NCBI GenBank assembly: GCA_024277135.1
Contig: JAJRVV010000180.1
Span: 1-42,494 of the forward strand
Length of the DNA stretch: 42,494 bases
Origin: Chloroflexota bacterium
Lineage (GTDB): Bacteria; Chloroflexota; Anaerolineae; Promineifilales; Promineifilaceae
Direction: 5' to 3'
Of the stretch, positions 1 through 8,695 are shown piece by piece; positions within the stretch are counted from its first letter, which is position 1; every line of letters starts with the position of its first letter. The notes under the pieces were generated by a model. That model worked only from the letters and a program-made list of their open reading frames with translations. It was not told the origin of the DNA and did no database searches. Both the position numbers and the translations under genes were made by a program.

Positions 1-1
1 C

Positions 2-1519
2 AAACACGCCAATGAGCGGGCCAAATGGACGCCGCCGCCGCGCAACTACCATCCCGGCTCCACCATCTGGATCAAAGGGGCGCGGCATCCGCTGCTCGAC
101 CCGGAAAGCGTCGTCCCCACCGACCTGATCCTGGACGAAGAGACCTTCATCGTCCTCATCACCGGCCCCAACACCGGCGGCAAAACCGTCAGCCTGAAAA
201 CGATGGGGTTGATGGCGCTGATGGCCCAATCCGGCCTGCATCTGCCCGCCGTTGACGCCCGGCTGACCGTTTTCGACAACGTGTTTGCCGATATCGGCGA
301 CGAACAATCCATCGAGCAAAGTTTGTCTACCTTCTCGGCGCACATCACCAACATCATCCACATCCTGCAAGAAGTGGACGGCCGTTCGCTGGTTTTGCTG
401 GATGAATTGGGTTCCGGCACAGACCCGGCGGAAGGGGCGGCTCTGGCTCAGGCCATCACCGAGTTTTTGCGGGACAAGGGGGCGACGACCTTTATCGCCA
501 CCCATTATCCCGAATTAAAAATTTACGCCAGCCAGACCAGCGGCGCCACCAATGCCTCGCTCTTGTTCGATGTGGAAACCCTCTCCCCCACTTACGAGAT
601 GACGATTGGCTTGCCCGGCCGTTCCAACGCCTTTGCCATCGCCCGGCAGTTGGGGATGGATGAGACGATTCTGGATGACGCCATGCGGCTTATCGGCGTG
701 GGCAGTCAAGACGCCGAGAATATGCTGGATACGATTTACGAGCTGCGGGACAAGATGGAATCGGAGGCAGCGGGCGCTCGGCTGGCGTTGCAGGAAGCGG
801 AATCGGTGCGGGAGCAGCTGCGCCAACGATTGGTAGAAATCGAGGCGGAGCGGCAGCGCATTTTGAGTGAAGCCAGGCGGCAAGCCGAAGTTGAAATCGA
901 GGAAATCCAATCTGAAATCCGGCAGGTGCGGAAGCGGGTGCGGGATGCTGGCTCGTTGAATCAACTCAAAAAAATGGGTAAAGAAGTTGTCGAAATTGAA
1001 GAAAAAGCCTTTGCCAACATTGCCCAGCCAGTAACCGAACCGAAGCCGAAACGAAAACGGCCGTCTCTCCAAATCGGCGACGAAGTGAGTGTGACCACGT
1101 TGAATGTGAAAGGAGAAATCCTCTCCATCGGCAAAAAAGAGGCGGTGGTGGCTGTGGGCCGGCTGCACATGCGGGCCAAACTGGATGAACTGGAATTCAA
1201 AGGACGGCTGTCAGAAACAGAGCCGGAACTGGAATCGGACGGTTACGTCATTTCTGGCGCGTCTTCGGTGAGCTTGGAACTGGACATACGCGGCCGTCGG
1301 GTGGAAGAGGGTCTGGCCGAACTGGAACGGTATCTGGATCAAGCTTTCCTGGCGCGGATGCCCTGGGTGCGTATTATTCACGGCAAGGGGACAGGCAAAC
1401 TGCGCGCGGCCGTGCGCCAATCGCTGCCCCAAAACAGCCACGTCGCCTCCTGGGAAGAAGGCAAAGATGGCGAAGGCGGTTCCGGCGTGACGGTGGCGCG
1501 ACTGGTAGAGCAGAAGTAA
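2..1519 (+). CDS. mutS2: Endonuclease MutS2, 3' part (5' end outside window)
   Basis: The reading frame is open from base 2, so the gene starts before the window. The visible 505 codons cover the MutS-type ATPase, with Walker A GPNTGGKT at 164-187 and the LLDELGSGTDP Walker B/signature stretch near 395-425. A long charged coiled coil rich in E, R and Q follows (about 720-1000), then a KOW-like beta segment (GDEVSVTTLNVKGEI) and a C-terminal Smr domain with LDIRGRR and HGKGTG. In this family the ATPase dimer binds branched DNA and the Smr domain is an endonuclease. The role is anti-recombination or, in some bacteria, rescue of collided ribosomes. The sequence does not tell which applies here. 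The missing N-terminal part is the core and clamp region. The next gene follows after 13 bases, suggesting cotranscription. Confidence 0.96.
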   Translation, partial: KHANERAKWTPPPRNYHPGSTIWIKGARHPLLDPESVVPTDLILDEETFIVLITGPNTGGKTVSLKTMGLMALMAQSGLHLPAVDARLTVFDNVFADIGDEQSIEQSLSTFSAHITNIIHILQEVDGRSLVLLDELGSGTDPAEGAALAQAITEFLRDKGATTFIATHYPELKIYASQTSGATNASLLFDVETLSPTYEMTIGLPGRSNAFAIARQLGMDETILDDAMRLIGVGSQDAENMLDTIYELRDKMESEAAGARLALQEAESVREQLRQRLVEIEAERQRILSEARRQAEVEIEEIQSEIRQVRKRVRDAGSLNQLKKMGKEVVEIEEKAFANIAQPVTEPKPKRKRPSLQIGDEVSVTTLNVKGEILSIGKKEAVVAVGRLHMRAKLDELEFKGRLSETEPELESDGYVISGASSVSLELDIRGRRVEEGLAELERYLDQAFLARMPWVRIIHGKGTGKLRAAVRQSLPQNSHVASWEEGKDGEGGSGVTVARLVEQK

Positions 1520-1532
1520 ACAGGAGATCATT

Positions 1533-2297
1533 TTGACACTCAACGCCATCATCTTCGACCTGGGCGGGACGCTGATTGATTACGCCAACGAATTCAGTAG
1601 CTGGCCGGAATTGGAGACGCCGGGTTTGACGGCCGCCTATGCCCATTTGAGCCAAAACGGATTGGCTTTGCCTGACTTGGAAAGGTGGCGGCGGGTTTAT
1701 TTTGCCCATCTGCCGCAGCGATGGGAAGGAGCCACGCGGGGCGAGCGCAATTTGCGATTAGTGGATGTGCTGAAGGAGAGTTTGGCGCAAGTGGGGGTGA
1801 CGGCCGTGCCTGCCGACCAACTGGCGCAGGCGGCTGGCGCTTATGAAAATGCCATCTGCCAGACGTCTTGTCCGCTCCCCGGCGGCAAAAAGCTGTTGGC
1901 CCAACTGAACGCGGATGGTTTGAAAATCGGCCTGCTGTCCAACACCATGTTCACCGGCGCGGCGCACATGGCCGATTTGCGCCGCTTTGGCCTGGATGGG
2001 TATTTTGACGCCATGCTCTTTTCCGCTGACGCTGACAAGTGGAAGCCGCAGCCAGAGCCTTATTTGCATGTAGCGGCTGAGTTGGGGGTGGAACCAGAGA
2101 CGGCCGTGTTCGTGGGCGACAGTCCGGCGCACGATATTGTGGGAGCGCGCCGGGCCGGGATGCGGGCGGTTCATTTCCGCTCGCACCAACGCGCCGGCGC
2201 CGCTGCAGTGGACGGCGTTCGCCCGGATGCGGTGATTTACCGCCTGGATGAATTGGCTTCTGTGTTACAAGACATCCGATTTCTTATTCAGTCATGA
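1533..2297 (+). CDS. HAD-superfamily hydrolase (phosphatase-like)
   Basis: A 254-residue protein with all four HAD motifs: FDLGGTLID at the N-terminus (nucleophile Asp and general acid position replaced by Gly, so DxG rather than DxD), LLSNT (motif II), the Lys of KWKPQPEPY (motif III) and VGDSPAHDIVGARRAGM (motif IV). An alpha-helical cap lies between motifs I and II. The start is TTG at 1533, chosen because AGGAG at 1522-1526 sits seven bases upstream and the protein begins directly with motif I. Having Gly where phosphatases carry the second Asp is seen in several HAD subgroups. The substrate cannot be read from the sequence. It lies 13 bases after mutS2, and its last codons form one arm of an inverted repeat that continues past the stop. 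Confidence 0.9.
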   Translation: MTLNAIIFDLGGTLIDYANEFSSWPELETPGLTAAYAHLSQNGLALPDLERWRRVYFAHLPQRWEGATRGERNLRLVDVLKESLAQVGVTAVPADQLAQAAGAYENAICQTSCPLPGGKKLLAQLNADGLKIGLLSNTMFTGAAHMADLRRFGLDGYFDAMLFSADADKWKPQPEPYLHVAAELGVEPETAVFVGDSPAHDIVGARRAGMRAVHFRSHQRAGAAAVDGVRPDAVIYRLDELASVLQDIRFLIQS

Positions 2298-2332
2298 TAG
2301 TGGCATACTCAACGGCAAGAAATCGGATGTCT
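2270..2332. terminator. Inverted repeat between convergent genes
   Basis: AGACATCCGATTTCTT at 2270-2285 pairs perfectly over 16 bases with 2317-2332, with a 31-base spacer. The left arm is inside the last codons of the HAD gene and the right arm is just before the stop of the receiver gene on the other strand. It could act as a bidirectional terminator, but there is no T-tract. The arm sequence recurs at 33499-33531, so it is also a member of a dispersed hairpin family. Confidence 0.55.
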
Positions 2333-2334
2333 GT

Positions 2335-2706
2335 TTACTCCGAATCGGCCGGGCGAAAACGGGCCGCCAACAGACTCAACTGATCAAAACTAATCGGCTT
2401 AATCAGCGCCGGGTCAGCCTGGGGTTCCATCAGCTTTGCCAGTTGCGGGTCGGCCGTGGCCAGGATAATGCGCGTATTCTGCAAACGGTCGTCGTCACGA
2501 ATCTGGTGAAAGAGTTCTTCGCCAGACACATTGGGCAAATGTAAATCCAATACCACCACAGCCGGAACGACCTCAGCCAGTCGCGCCTGCGCCGCCTGTC
2601 CATCTGAGACAATTTCCGTTTCATATCCGGCTGTATCCAGCGCAGTGGCAAAAACAGTGGCTGTATTGGCATGATCTTCGATGATTAAAGCAAATGGGTG
2701 ACTCAT
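2335..2706 (-). CDS. Response-regulator receiver domain protein
   Basis: A 123-residue single-domain CheY-like receiver. The acidic pair is at ED10-11 (LIIEDH), the phospho-acceptor Asp lies in VVVLDLHLP near residue 53, the switch Thr is in ILATAD and the conserved Lys is in ALIKPIS. There is no output domain, so it would act by protein contact or as a phosphorelay shuttle. It overlaps the upstream sensor-kinase remnant by four bases (ATGA type overlap at 2703-2706), so the two were translated as one unit. Because that kinase is broken, this receiver may be orphaned or served by another kinase. Confidence 0.9.
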   Translation of the reverse strand: MSHPFALIIEDHANTATVFATALDTAGYETEIVSDGQAAQARLAEVVPAVVVLDLHLPNVSGEELFHQIRDDDRLQNTRIILATADPQLAKLMEPQADPALIKPISFDQLSLLAARFRPADSE

Positions 2707-3357
2707 ACAGCCTCTTCCATGACAGGGGTGATCGGCAAATAAACGGTAAATGTGCTTCCCTTTCCGACTTCACTTTCCAGGGCAACATCCCCCCCTAATA
2801 ACGTAGCCAGTTGTTTCACGATAGATAATCCTAAGCCGACGCCAAAATATTCCCGCGTGGGTGAAGCGTCCACCTGACGGAACGCTTCAAAGATATATTG
2901 CTGCGCCGCTGGCGGTATGCCCACCCCGGAATCACGCACCTGGATGGCCCAACGCCTTTCATCCGGCCGGATAACGCACACCTCAACACCACCTTCATCC
3001 GTAAACTTCACTGCATTTTCAACCAGATTATTTAATATCTGGGTCAACCTGGCGGCGTTAGACTGCAAGGTTTCGGGCACATCGGCCGCGATTTCACAAG
3101 TCAGCGTCAACCCTTTAGATTTAGCCAGGATCTCCATTCTATCCAACGCACGGGTGATCTACTTCCTCGACGTTTATTTCACTCATAAAAACGTCTAGCG
3201 TACTCACTTCAAGCTGTGCCTGGGTCAACAAATCACTGACAATTCTGGTTAACTCCTGATTGGTTTGGATGATTTTATTCAAACCATCCCGTTGTTTGTC
3301 GGAAACCGCGCCCATGATGCCGGCCCGCAACATTTCGGCAACCCTATATTGACACAA
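2703..3357 (-). pseudogene. Sensor histidine kinase remnant, frameshifted and 5'-truncated
   Basis: Two reading frames on the minus strand together form the end of a sensor kinase. The upstream piece (3357 to about 3160) matches the second half of a HisKA dimerisation helix pair (EMLRAGIMGAVSDKQRDGL, then ELTRIVSDLL). It runs into a stop at 3139-3141 after a frameshift around 3155-3162. The downstream piece (2703-3146) carries a complete HATPase: NNLVENAVKF (N box), RDSGVGIP (G1), FEAFRQ (F box) and GVGLGLSIV (G2). The H-box with the phospho-accepting His, and any sensor domain, are missing upstream of 3357, where the sequence changes character. A sequencing error could explain the frameshift but not the lost H-box. 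Confidence 0.75.
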
Positions 3358-3832
3358 AGGGCAACGAGGGGTAAGTGAGTTACGGGAGCCGTTATTGAGG
3401 CATGGCGCGTGGGCTGTAATACAGCTTGATGTGGATACCCCCGATGAACTGCAAGGGCGACTGGAGCAAGTTAGCTGGGAAGATCATAGGGCAGAACATG
3501 CCCGCTATGAACGTCGTCAGGAACAATTCCGTCGTCGCTATCGCTGGCGACACAATAGAGATGCTGTTCTTGAGCAACGGCTTGTTGATTGGGCTGAGGC
3601 TGCCCTTGATGTGTGACGTGCTGTTTTTGCCCTAATGCGATAAAACTCTTTGACATCATTCATGATAGGTATGTAATGGTAGCCGCGATGTAGCCAAAGA
3701 GTCTATAGACGATGAGTGACAATGTTGAAAACTGCTTGCAAACAGCTGAATATAGATGTCAGCCAAGTTTTTGACCCTCCCCCCACTTCCTCCCCGCGTC
3801 AAACAAAATTCTATCTTGACTCGATCCTCATT
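3358..3832. other. Gene-poor scar region upstream of rpsO
   Basis: About 475 bases with no gene I can support. Short open frames exist on both strands (3395-3616 plus, 3392-3577 minus) but none has a ribosome site or recognisable family. The minus-strand frame running into the kinase remnant reads NGSRNSLTPRCPLCQY just before the kinase-like part begins, a Cys-pair string unlike a kinase, which suggests an insertion or deletion junction near 3340-3357. An 8-base inverted repeat (ACTCTTTG 3645-3652 with 3695-3702) lies in the middle. Confidence 0.4.
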
Positions 3833-3860
3833 TTGCAACCCCGCCTGCCTGAGCTATAAT
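3833..3860 (+). promoter_or_regulatory. Promoter of rpsO
   Basis: TTGCAA (3833-3838), a 16-base spacer and a perfect TATAAT (3855-3860) form a sigma-70-type promoter. The start would be near 3867, giving a leader of about 70 bases before rpsO. The leader contains a GC-rich stretch (CGGCCCGGCGG) that could fold. S15 leaders are often autoregulated, but I cannot show a specific structure here. Confidence 0.7.
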
Positions 3861-3938
3861 CCTATGCTGGCTTGAAAATACGACGACATCGGCCCGGCGG
3901 TTTTCAGGCAAATATCAACTTATTGGAGGATATCCAAA

Positions 3939-4208
3939 ATGCCTATTGAAGTGGCAGAAAAAGCCGAATTAATGAAGAAGTTTGAACAGCATGAAGGCGA
4001 TACCGGTTCGCCCGAAGTCCAAATCGCCATTTTTGACCGGCGCATCAAGCAGCTCCAGGGACATTTGAAAGAGCATAAGCATGATCAAAGCTCCCGGCAC
4101 GGTTTGCTTAAGCTGGTCGGCAAGCGGCGGCGGATGCTGGCCTATTTACGCAAACGTCATCCTGAACGTTACCGCGCCATTCTCAAAGAATTGGGGTTGC
4201 GGCGTTAA
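3939..4208 (+). CDS. rpsO: 30S ribosomal protein S15
   Basis: An 89-residue protein, the normal length for bacterial S15. It shows the family landmarks [13 protein letters not shown] near the N-terminus, [19 protein letters not shown] in the middle (16S rRNA-binding helix turn) and [12 protein letters not shown] followed by RY near the end. S15 binds the central domain of 16S rRNA early in small-subunit assembly. GGAGG at 3925-3929 stands about nine bases before the ATG. It has its own promoter upstream and a strong terminator downstream, and is followed by pnp, the classic rpsO-pnp order. Confidence 0.98.
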   Translation: MPIEVAEKAELMKKFEQHEGDTGSPEVQIAIFDRRIKQLQGHLKEHKHDQSSRHGLLKLVGKRRRMLAYLRKRHPERYRAILKELGLRR

Positions 4209-4224
4209 ACTTTTTGCATGATAA

Positions 4225-4264
4225 GAGCGGGGTGGAAATTGATTCCGCCCCACTCCTTTTTATT
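4225..4264 (+). terminator. Rho-independent terminator after rpsO
   Basis: GGGGTGGAA (4229-4237) pairs with TTCCGCCCC (4243-4251) with one G-T wobble and a five-base loop. Three more outer pairs follow and then a T-rich tail from 4257. It would separate rpsO from pnp, or attenuate read-through. Confidence 0.8.
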
Positions 4265-4489
4265 TAACAGGGCACGGTCTGGTTTAGGAATTGGGCATTG
4301 TTTCATATTGACGAGAGCCTCTGGAAACAGACTATCTCGTATGAACCAATCCCCAGTCCCTAACCTTAAACCCAGGCCCAATAATCGCTTTTTAGCAGGA
4401 TACTTTGGAAACGGCCGTCCCCGGATGGCTGTTTGGCGTATCATGGCCTGGCAAAACGGCCGTCTGCTAAACAGGTTTCGGAGGAAACT
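4265..4489 (+). promoter_or_regulatory. Long leader before pnp
   Basis: 225 bases without a supported gene lie between the rpsO terminator and the pnp start. They contain two ACGGCCGT octamers (near 4411 and 4457). In other bacteria the pnp leader folds into a hairpin used for autoregulation by RNase III and PNPase. I see no single dominant hairpin here, and no clear consensus promoter. Confidence 0.35.
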
Positions 4490-6697
4490 ATGAACCAAGA
4501 ACAAACTTTTACGGCCCGCGTCGGCAATAAAGACGTGATATTTGCCACCGGCAAATTGGCCGGACAGGCTGGCGGCGCCGTCACCGTTCGCGTAGGCGAT
4601 TCGCTGCTACTGGGAACCGTCACCATGTCCAAGTCCGTCCGCGAAGGGTTGGACTTTTTCCCGTTGAGCGTGGACTTTGAAGAAAAAATGTACGCGGCGG
4701 GTCGGATTCCGGGCAGCTTTTTCCGCCGCGAAGGGCGTCCTTCCACCAGCGCCATTCTCATTGACCGGCTGACGGATCGACCGTTACGGCCGTTATTCCC
4801 CAAAGGGATGCGGAACGAAGTGCAAGTCATCGTCACCTCTCTGTCATCCGACAGCGTCCACCATCTCGACATCATGACGGTAAACGCCGCCAGCGCCGCT
4901 CTCACCATTTCGGACATTCCCTGGCAAGGGCCGATTGGCGCGGTGCGCGTTGGTTACATTGATGGCGAACTGGTAGTAGACCCAACCATCGAAGAAATGG
5001 AAGCCAGCCAACTCGATTTGCGCATGGCAGCCACCCGCGACGCCATCATTATGGTGGAGGCCGGCGCTAATGAAGTCAGTGAACAACTCCTGGTAGAAGC
5101 GCTGGAGTTTGGTCATCAGGCCATGCAGCCGCTGATTGATGTGCAGGAAGAGATGCGCGCAGCGGTGGGCAAGGAAAAAGCGGTCGTCGAACTGGCTAAA
5201 TCTGACCCGGAACTGGCAGCGGCCGTCAAGACTCGTATCGGCAGCCGGCTCACCGAAATTGTGGCCGAACACACCGACCGGCCTGTCCGCAACACGGTTG
5301 TGGGCGAACTGCGCGACGAAATCGTGCAGAGCTTCCTGGATGAGGATGAACTAGCCGATCTAAAAGCGATCCGCACCATTTTTGCAGATGAATTAAAGCA
5401 AACGATCCGGCATCGGATTTTGCATGAAGGTGTGCGCCCGGACGGCCGTGACTACGCCACCGTCCGCCCCCTCTCTTCAGCCACCGGCATCAGCCCCAGG
5501 GCGCATGGCAGCGGCTTGTTCCAACGAGGAGAAACCCAGGTGCTTTCCATCGCCGCGTTAGGTATGCCCCGCGAAGCCCAAAAGCTGGACGGTCTGTCGC
5601 CGGAAGAGAGCCGCCGCTACTTGCATCATTACAACTTTCCCCCCTATTCCACCGGCGAAACCTGGTTCTTGCGCGGCCCCAAACGGCGAGAAATCGGGCA
5701 CGGCGCGCTGGCTCGCACCGCGTTGGACCCGATGATCCCGGACGAAAAAGAATTTCCCTACACCATCCGCGTTGTATCGGAAGTGTTGTCCTCTAATGGC
5801 AGCACCAGCCAGGCCAGCATTTGCGCTTCCAGTCTGGCCTTGATGGATTGCGGCGTTCCCATCAAACGGCCGGTGGCCGGGGTGGCGATGGGTATGGTCA
5901 AAGAAGATGAAAAGTACGCCATCCTCACCGATATTCAGGGCTTGGAAGATCACTTGGGCGACATGGATTTCAAAGTTGCCGGAACCAGCGAGGGTATCAC
6001 CGCCTTGCAAATGGACATCAAAATTACGGGGTTATCCCGCGAATTGATGGCTGAGGCGATGGAACAAGCCCGTGTGGGTCGGATGACGATTTTGGACTCA
6101 ATGACGGCCGTGCTATCCGAACCCAGAAAGGAATTGAGCCCATACGCGCCGCGCATGATGACTGTCGAAATCGATCCAGAAAAGATTGGCGCAGTGATCG
6201 GCAAGGGCGGCTCTACCATCCGCTCGTTGGAAGAACAGTTCACAGTTTCAATTGACATTCAAGAAGACGGCACTATTTTTGTAGCCGGCACGGATGGCGA
6301 TCTGGCGGAACAGGCGATTGAGCAAATTCGCATGTTGACCCAAGAACCGGAAATGGGCGAAACCTACACGGGCAAAGTGGTGCGCATCACCGACTTTGGC
6401 GCGTTTGTGGAAATTCTGCCCGGCACCGATGGCATGGTGCATATTTCTCAACTCTCTACTGAACACGTTCGCAGCGTGCAGGATGAAGTGGAAATGGGCG
6501 ATGAGATCATGGTGATGGTAACGGACGTCAGCCCGGAAGGGAAGGTTCGCCTGTCGCGCAAGGCGGTTTTGGAAGGGTGGACATTAGAAGAAGCCCGCGC
6601 CGCTGATGCGCCGAAGCGCAGCCGGGGCGGTGGTCGTAATGATCGTCGCGGCGGTGGACGCGGCCGTCGGGATGACCGCCGGGATCGTCGCCGCTAA
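4490..6697 (+). CDS. pnp: Polyribonucleotide nucleotidyltransferase (PNPase)
   Basis: A 735-residue phosphorolytic 3'-5' exoribonuclease of the RNA degradosome. Domain order is the standard one: first RNase PH domain (GREGRPSTSAILIDRLTDRPLRPLF), helical linker, second RNase PH domain (FQRGETQVLS, then KRREIGHGALA and GTSEGITALQMDIK with the catalytic Asp residues), KH domain (EKIGAVIGKGGSTIRSLEE) and S1 domain (GKVVRITDFGAFVEILPG...DGMVHISQL). The C-terminus ends in an R/G/D-rich tail. An in-frame start exists at 4433, but ATG 4490 was chosen because GGAGG at 4480-4484 precedes it and MNQEQTF matches family N-termini. It forms an operon-like pair with rpsO and ends at a clear terminator. Confidence 0.97.
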   Translation: MNQEQTFTARVGNKDVIFATGKLAGQAGGAVTVRVGDSLLLGTVTMSKSVREGLDFFPLSVDFEEKMYAAGRIPGSFFRREGRPSTSAILIDRLTDRPLRPLFPKGMRNEVQVIVTSLSSDSVHHLDIMTVNAASAALTISDIPWQGPIGAVRVGYIDGELVVDPTIEEMEASQLDLRMAATRDAIIMVEAGANEVSEQLLVEALEFGHQAMQPLIDVQEEMRAAVGKEKAVVELAKSDPELAAAVKTRIGSRLTEIVAEHTDRPVRNTVVGELRDEIVQSFLDEDELADLKAIRTIFADELKQTIRHRILHEGVRPDGRDYATVRPLSSATGISPRAHGSGLFQRGETQVLSIAALGMPREAQKLDGLSPEESRRYLHHYNFPPYSTGETWFLRGPKRREIGHGALARTALDPMIPDEKEFPYTIRVVSEVLSSNGSTSQASICASSLALMDCGVPIKRPVAGVAMGMVKEDEKYAILTDIQGLEDHLGDMDFKVAGTSEGITALQMDIKITGLSRELMAEAMEQARVGRMTILDSMTAVLSEPRKELSPYAPRMMTVEIDPEKIGAVIGKGGSTIRSLEEQFTVSIDIQEDGTIFVAGTDGDLAEQAIEQIRMLTQEPEMGETYTGKVVRITDFGAFVEILPGTDGMVHISQLSTEHVRSVQDEVEMGDEIMVMVTDVSPEGKVRLSRKAVLEGWTLEEARAADAPKRSRGGGRNDRRGGGRGRRDDRRDRRR

Positions 6698-6717
6698 AAC
6701 GACCGAATTATGCAAAC

Positions 6718-6755
6718 AAAAGCCCTGATCGATTACCAGTCAGGGCTTTTTATTT
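6718..6755 (+). terminator. Rho-independent terminator after pnp
   Basis: AGCCCTGA (6721-6728) pairs with TCAGGGCT (6740-6747) around an 11-base loop, followed by TTTTTATTT and preceded by an A-rich run. This is a textbook intrinsic terminator closing the rpsO-pnp unit. Confidence 0.9.
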
Positions 6756-7018
6756 GCGATTTTGGATTGAATTGCTCCAATGTAAATAGCAGCGAATTGA
6801 CACGAATTATCACGAATTCGCGGTAATTGACGTAAATTCGTTGCCACATTTTCATTCTTGGTGGTGGGCTTGGGCCCGTGTTGTCTCCTGGGTAAATTGC
6901 GAGAAATGCCAAAACCTTTTTCTGAGCATCTATAGAAAGATTTGGCAATCGCCAGTACAATAGCGGTAACGACCAGACACCAGACAAACCTGCGAGGTTT
7001 TCTTAAACGAAAGCAGAT
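6756..7018. other. Intergenic region with CACGAATT-type repeats
   Basis: 263 bases with no supported gene. Near 6795-6835 it holds imperfect copies of ACGAATT (…CACGAATTATCACGAATTCG…), the same word that builds the inverted repeat at 30173-30273. Near 6985-7002 it holds a solitary AACCTGCGAGGTTTT, a half copy of the hairpin at 37774-37806. No convincing promoter for the next gene was found. Confidence 0.5.
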
Positions 7019-8197
7019 ATGACAGCTAACTACCCTGATTCACCACCCTGGAGTGCAACCAGCAAGCGGCTGGTGTTGTTGGTGTTGCTGGCTGTCTCTT
7101 TCCTGGCGATTTATCGGATGCGTACGCTGTTGCTGCCTTTGGTCATGGCGTTCGTTGTTGCTTACCTTGTTGAACCGATGGTGAAGGGATTGGTCAAGCA
7201 AATTCGCATCAAACGGATCTTTGCCATCGTTCTTGTTTATCTGGTTATTTTGACAACTCTCATTTCCATCCCCGTCAGCGCCATCTCTCCCTTGATCGCG
7301 CAGGTAAGCAGCTTTATCAATAACACGCCAGGCTACCTGGAACTGTTGGGGGAATTTCTGCAAGAGCCGCTTGTTTTAGCTGGCCGAGAAATCCCCATTG
7401 ATCAATTGCCGCTGGAGCAGGTGTATACCGGTCTGGCCGCTAATCTCATCAACATTGTGCAAACGGTGGGCGGCCGTTCGCTAGGGTTGTTCAGCAGCAT
7501 TGCCAGCGCCACCATCACCACCGTCGGCTGGACAATTCTGGTCTTATTTTTGTCCTTTTACATCGTTCGTGACCATGATTCGCTGTTTGGTTCCGTCATG
7601 GAGATGGTTCCCCCTGCTTACCAATCGGACATCAGACATTTAAGCGGCCAGATTAGCGTGACCTGGAATGCATTTTTGCGTGGTCAGTTGGTATTGAGCA
7701 TGGTGATGGGACTCATCGTGTTTGTGTTAGCGCTTATTCTTGGATTACCCAATCCTTTAGTGTTGGCGATTATTGGCGGACTGGCTGAGTTTTTACCCAC
7801 CGTTGGCCCCATTTTGGCAGCGATCCCGGCTACACTGCTGGCCCTATTTCAAAGCGATGCGAGTTGGTTGGGACATTTGATGTCGCCGTTATGGTTTGGC
7901 GTGGTGGTGTTAAGTGTTTATGGCATTATTTACCAATTTGAAAATTATTACCTGGTGCCACGCATTATCGGCCATCATCTGAAATTGCACCCGCTGGTGG
8001 TGGTGGTGGGGGCATTGGCAGGCGCTAGTGTGGCCGGGCTTCTGGGCATTATGCTGGCAGCCCCAACCCTGGCAACAGGACGGCTTATCTTTTTGTACAT
8101 TTACTGCAAATTGACGGATCGGCCGCCCTTCCCGGATGTGGTGGTGGCGGTGGAAGAAATCGAAATAAACAGCCAACAGTTAACAATCAACAACTAA
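7019..8197 (+). CDS. AI-2E family transporter (PerM-type membrane protein)
   Basis: A 392-residue polytopic inner-membrane protein. Hydrophobic segments lie at about residues 18-60 (LVLLVLLAVSFLAIY, LLLPLVMAFVVAYLVEPMV), 66-95, 165-190, 225-260, 270-300 and 310-360. The family signature after the third helix pair is visible as GQLVLSMVMGLIVFVLALILGLPNPLVLAIIGGLAEFLPTVGPI. Members export quorum-sensing AI-2 or act as Na+/H+ antiporters, and the substrate here is unknown. No strong ribosome site precedes the ATG. The last residues (SQQLTINN) are encoded by the start of a period-7 repeat tract, so the C-terminus appears to have been set by repeat invasion. Confidence 0.88.
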   Translation: MTANYPDSPPWSATSKRLVLLVLLAVSFLAIYRMRTLLLPLVMAFVVAYLVEPMVKGLVKQIRIKRIFAIVLVYLVILTTLISIPVSAISPLIAQVSSFINNTPGYLELLGEFLQEPLVLAGREIPIDQLPLEQVYTGLAANLINIVQTVGGRSLGLFSSIASATITTVGWTILVLFLSFYIVRDHDSLFGSVMEMVPPAYQSDIRHLSGQISVTWNAFLRGQLVLSMVMGLIVFVLALILGLPNPLVLAIIGGLAEFLPTVGPILAAIPATLLALFQSDASWLGHLMSPLWFGVVVLSVYGIIYQFENYYLVPRIIGHHLKLHPLVVVVGALAGASVAGLLGIMLAAPTLATGRLIFLYIYCKLTDRPPFPDVVVAVEEIEINSQQLTINN

Positions 8198-8254
8198 CAG
8201 TCAACAGTCAACAGTCAACAGTCAACAGTCAACGGTCAACAGTCAACGGTCAAC
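8169..8254. repeat. Tandem heptamer tract (AACAGTC)n
   Basis: About 12 units of a degenerate 7-base repeat, AACAGTC with variants AACAATC and AACGGTC. It begins inside the last codons of the permease and continues into the intergenic region. It is one of about ten period-7 tracts in the window, each with a different core word. Confidence 0.9.
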
Positions 8255-8461
8255 TACGAACGGAAAATAACCGGACACAAATGAATGGTCAAAATGCAGC
8301 CCGATTTTGTAAAATCGCCCTACATTTTCGAAGGAGACAGCGCGCGCCGCGGCGCACCACAAATGAATGAAAACAGCTAGAGGGGAGAGCCAGAACTAGA
8401 GGAAGAGCGATCCCTCTAGCTCTACGCTCTAGCTCTAGCTCTAGCTATTTACAAGGGAGAT
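8255..8461. other. Intergenic region with CTAGCT hexamer tract
   Basis: About 207 bases without a supported gene. They contain a CTAGCT/AGCTCT tandem near 8413-8447 and two copies of CAAATGAATG (near 8279 and 8360). GAAGGAGA near 8329 looks like a ribosome site but is followed by a GC-rich palindromic stretch and no usable frame. Confidence 0.5.
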
Positions 8462-8464
8462 ATG

Positions 8465-8632
8465 ATGAGTGATTTAGAAATGGATGTGATTGCAGAAACC
8501 GAGAATTTTGCGGTGTGGTGCAGCGAGGAGGATGGCGAACGGCTGTATCATGTTGAATTGGGCGGCATTACCTTGCACCTGAATTCGGAAGAATGGGAAG
8601 AACTGGTCATTTTGATTAAAGATGCGGCGTAG
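8465..8632 (+). CDS. Small acidic protein of unknown function
   Basis: A 55-residue open frame (MSDLEMDVIAETENFAVW...) preceded by GGGAG at 8455-8459. An ATG three bases earlier (8462) is possible, but 8465 gives better ribosome-site spacing. The product is strongly acidic (runs such as CSEEDGE and SEEWEELV) with a predicted beta-rich centre (YHVELGGITLHL) and an amphipathic C-terminal helix. Synonymous-looking codon use and an intact frame support it as a real gene. I do not recognise a family. It stands just upstream of radC, separated by a short heptamer tract. Confidence 0.6.
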   Translation: MSDLEMDVIAETENFAVWCSEEDGERLYHVELGGITLHLNSEEWEELVILIKDAA

Positions 8633-8639
8633 TATCAAT

Positions 8640-8671
8640 TTCCAGTAACCAGTAAACAGTTTTCAGTAAAG
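8640..8671. repeat. Tandem heptamer tract (CAGTAAC)n
   Basis: About four units of CAGTAAC/CAGTAAA/CAGTTTT with period 7 between the small acidic gene and radC. The ribosome site of radC (AGGAGG, 8684-8689) follows shortly after. Confidence 0.75.
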
Positions 8672-8695
8672 CGTGAAGCTGCCAGGAGGGAACAG

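Noticed and set aside
515..1168. Long antisense frame inside mutS2
   Set aside because: It is the complement of a clear MutS2 coding stretch and has no recognisable motif.
3392..3616. Short open frames on both strands, including a hydrophobic minus-strand frame
   Set aside because: No ribosome site, no family match, and the two frames overlap; kept only as a scar region.
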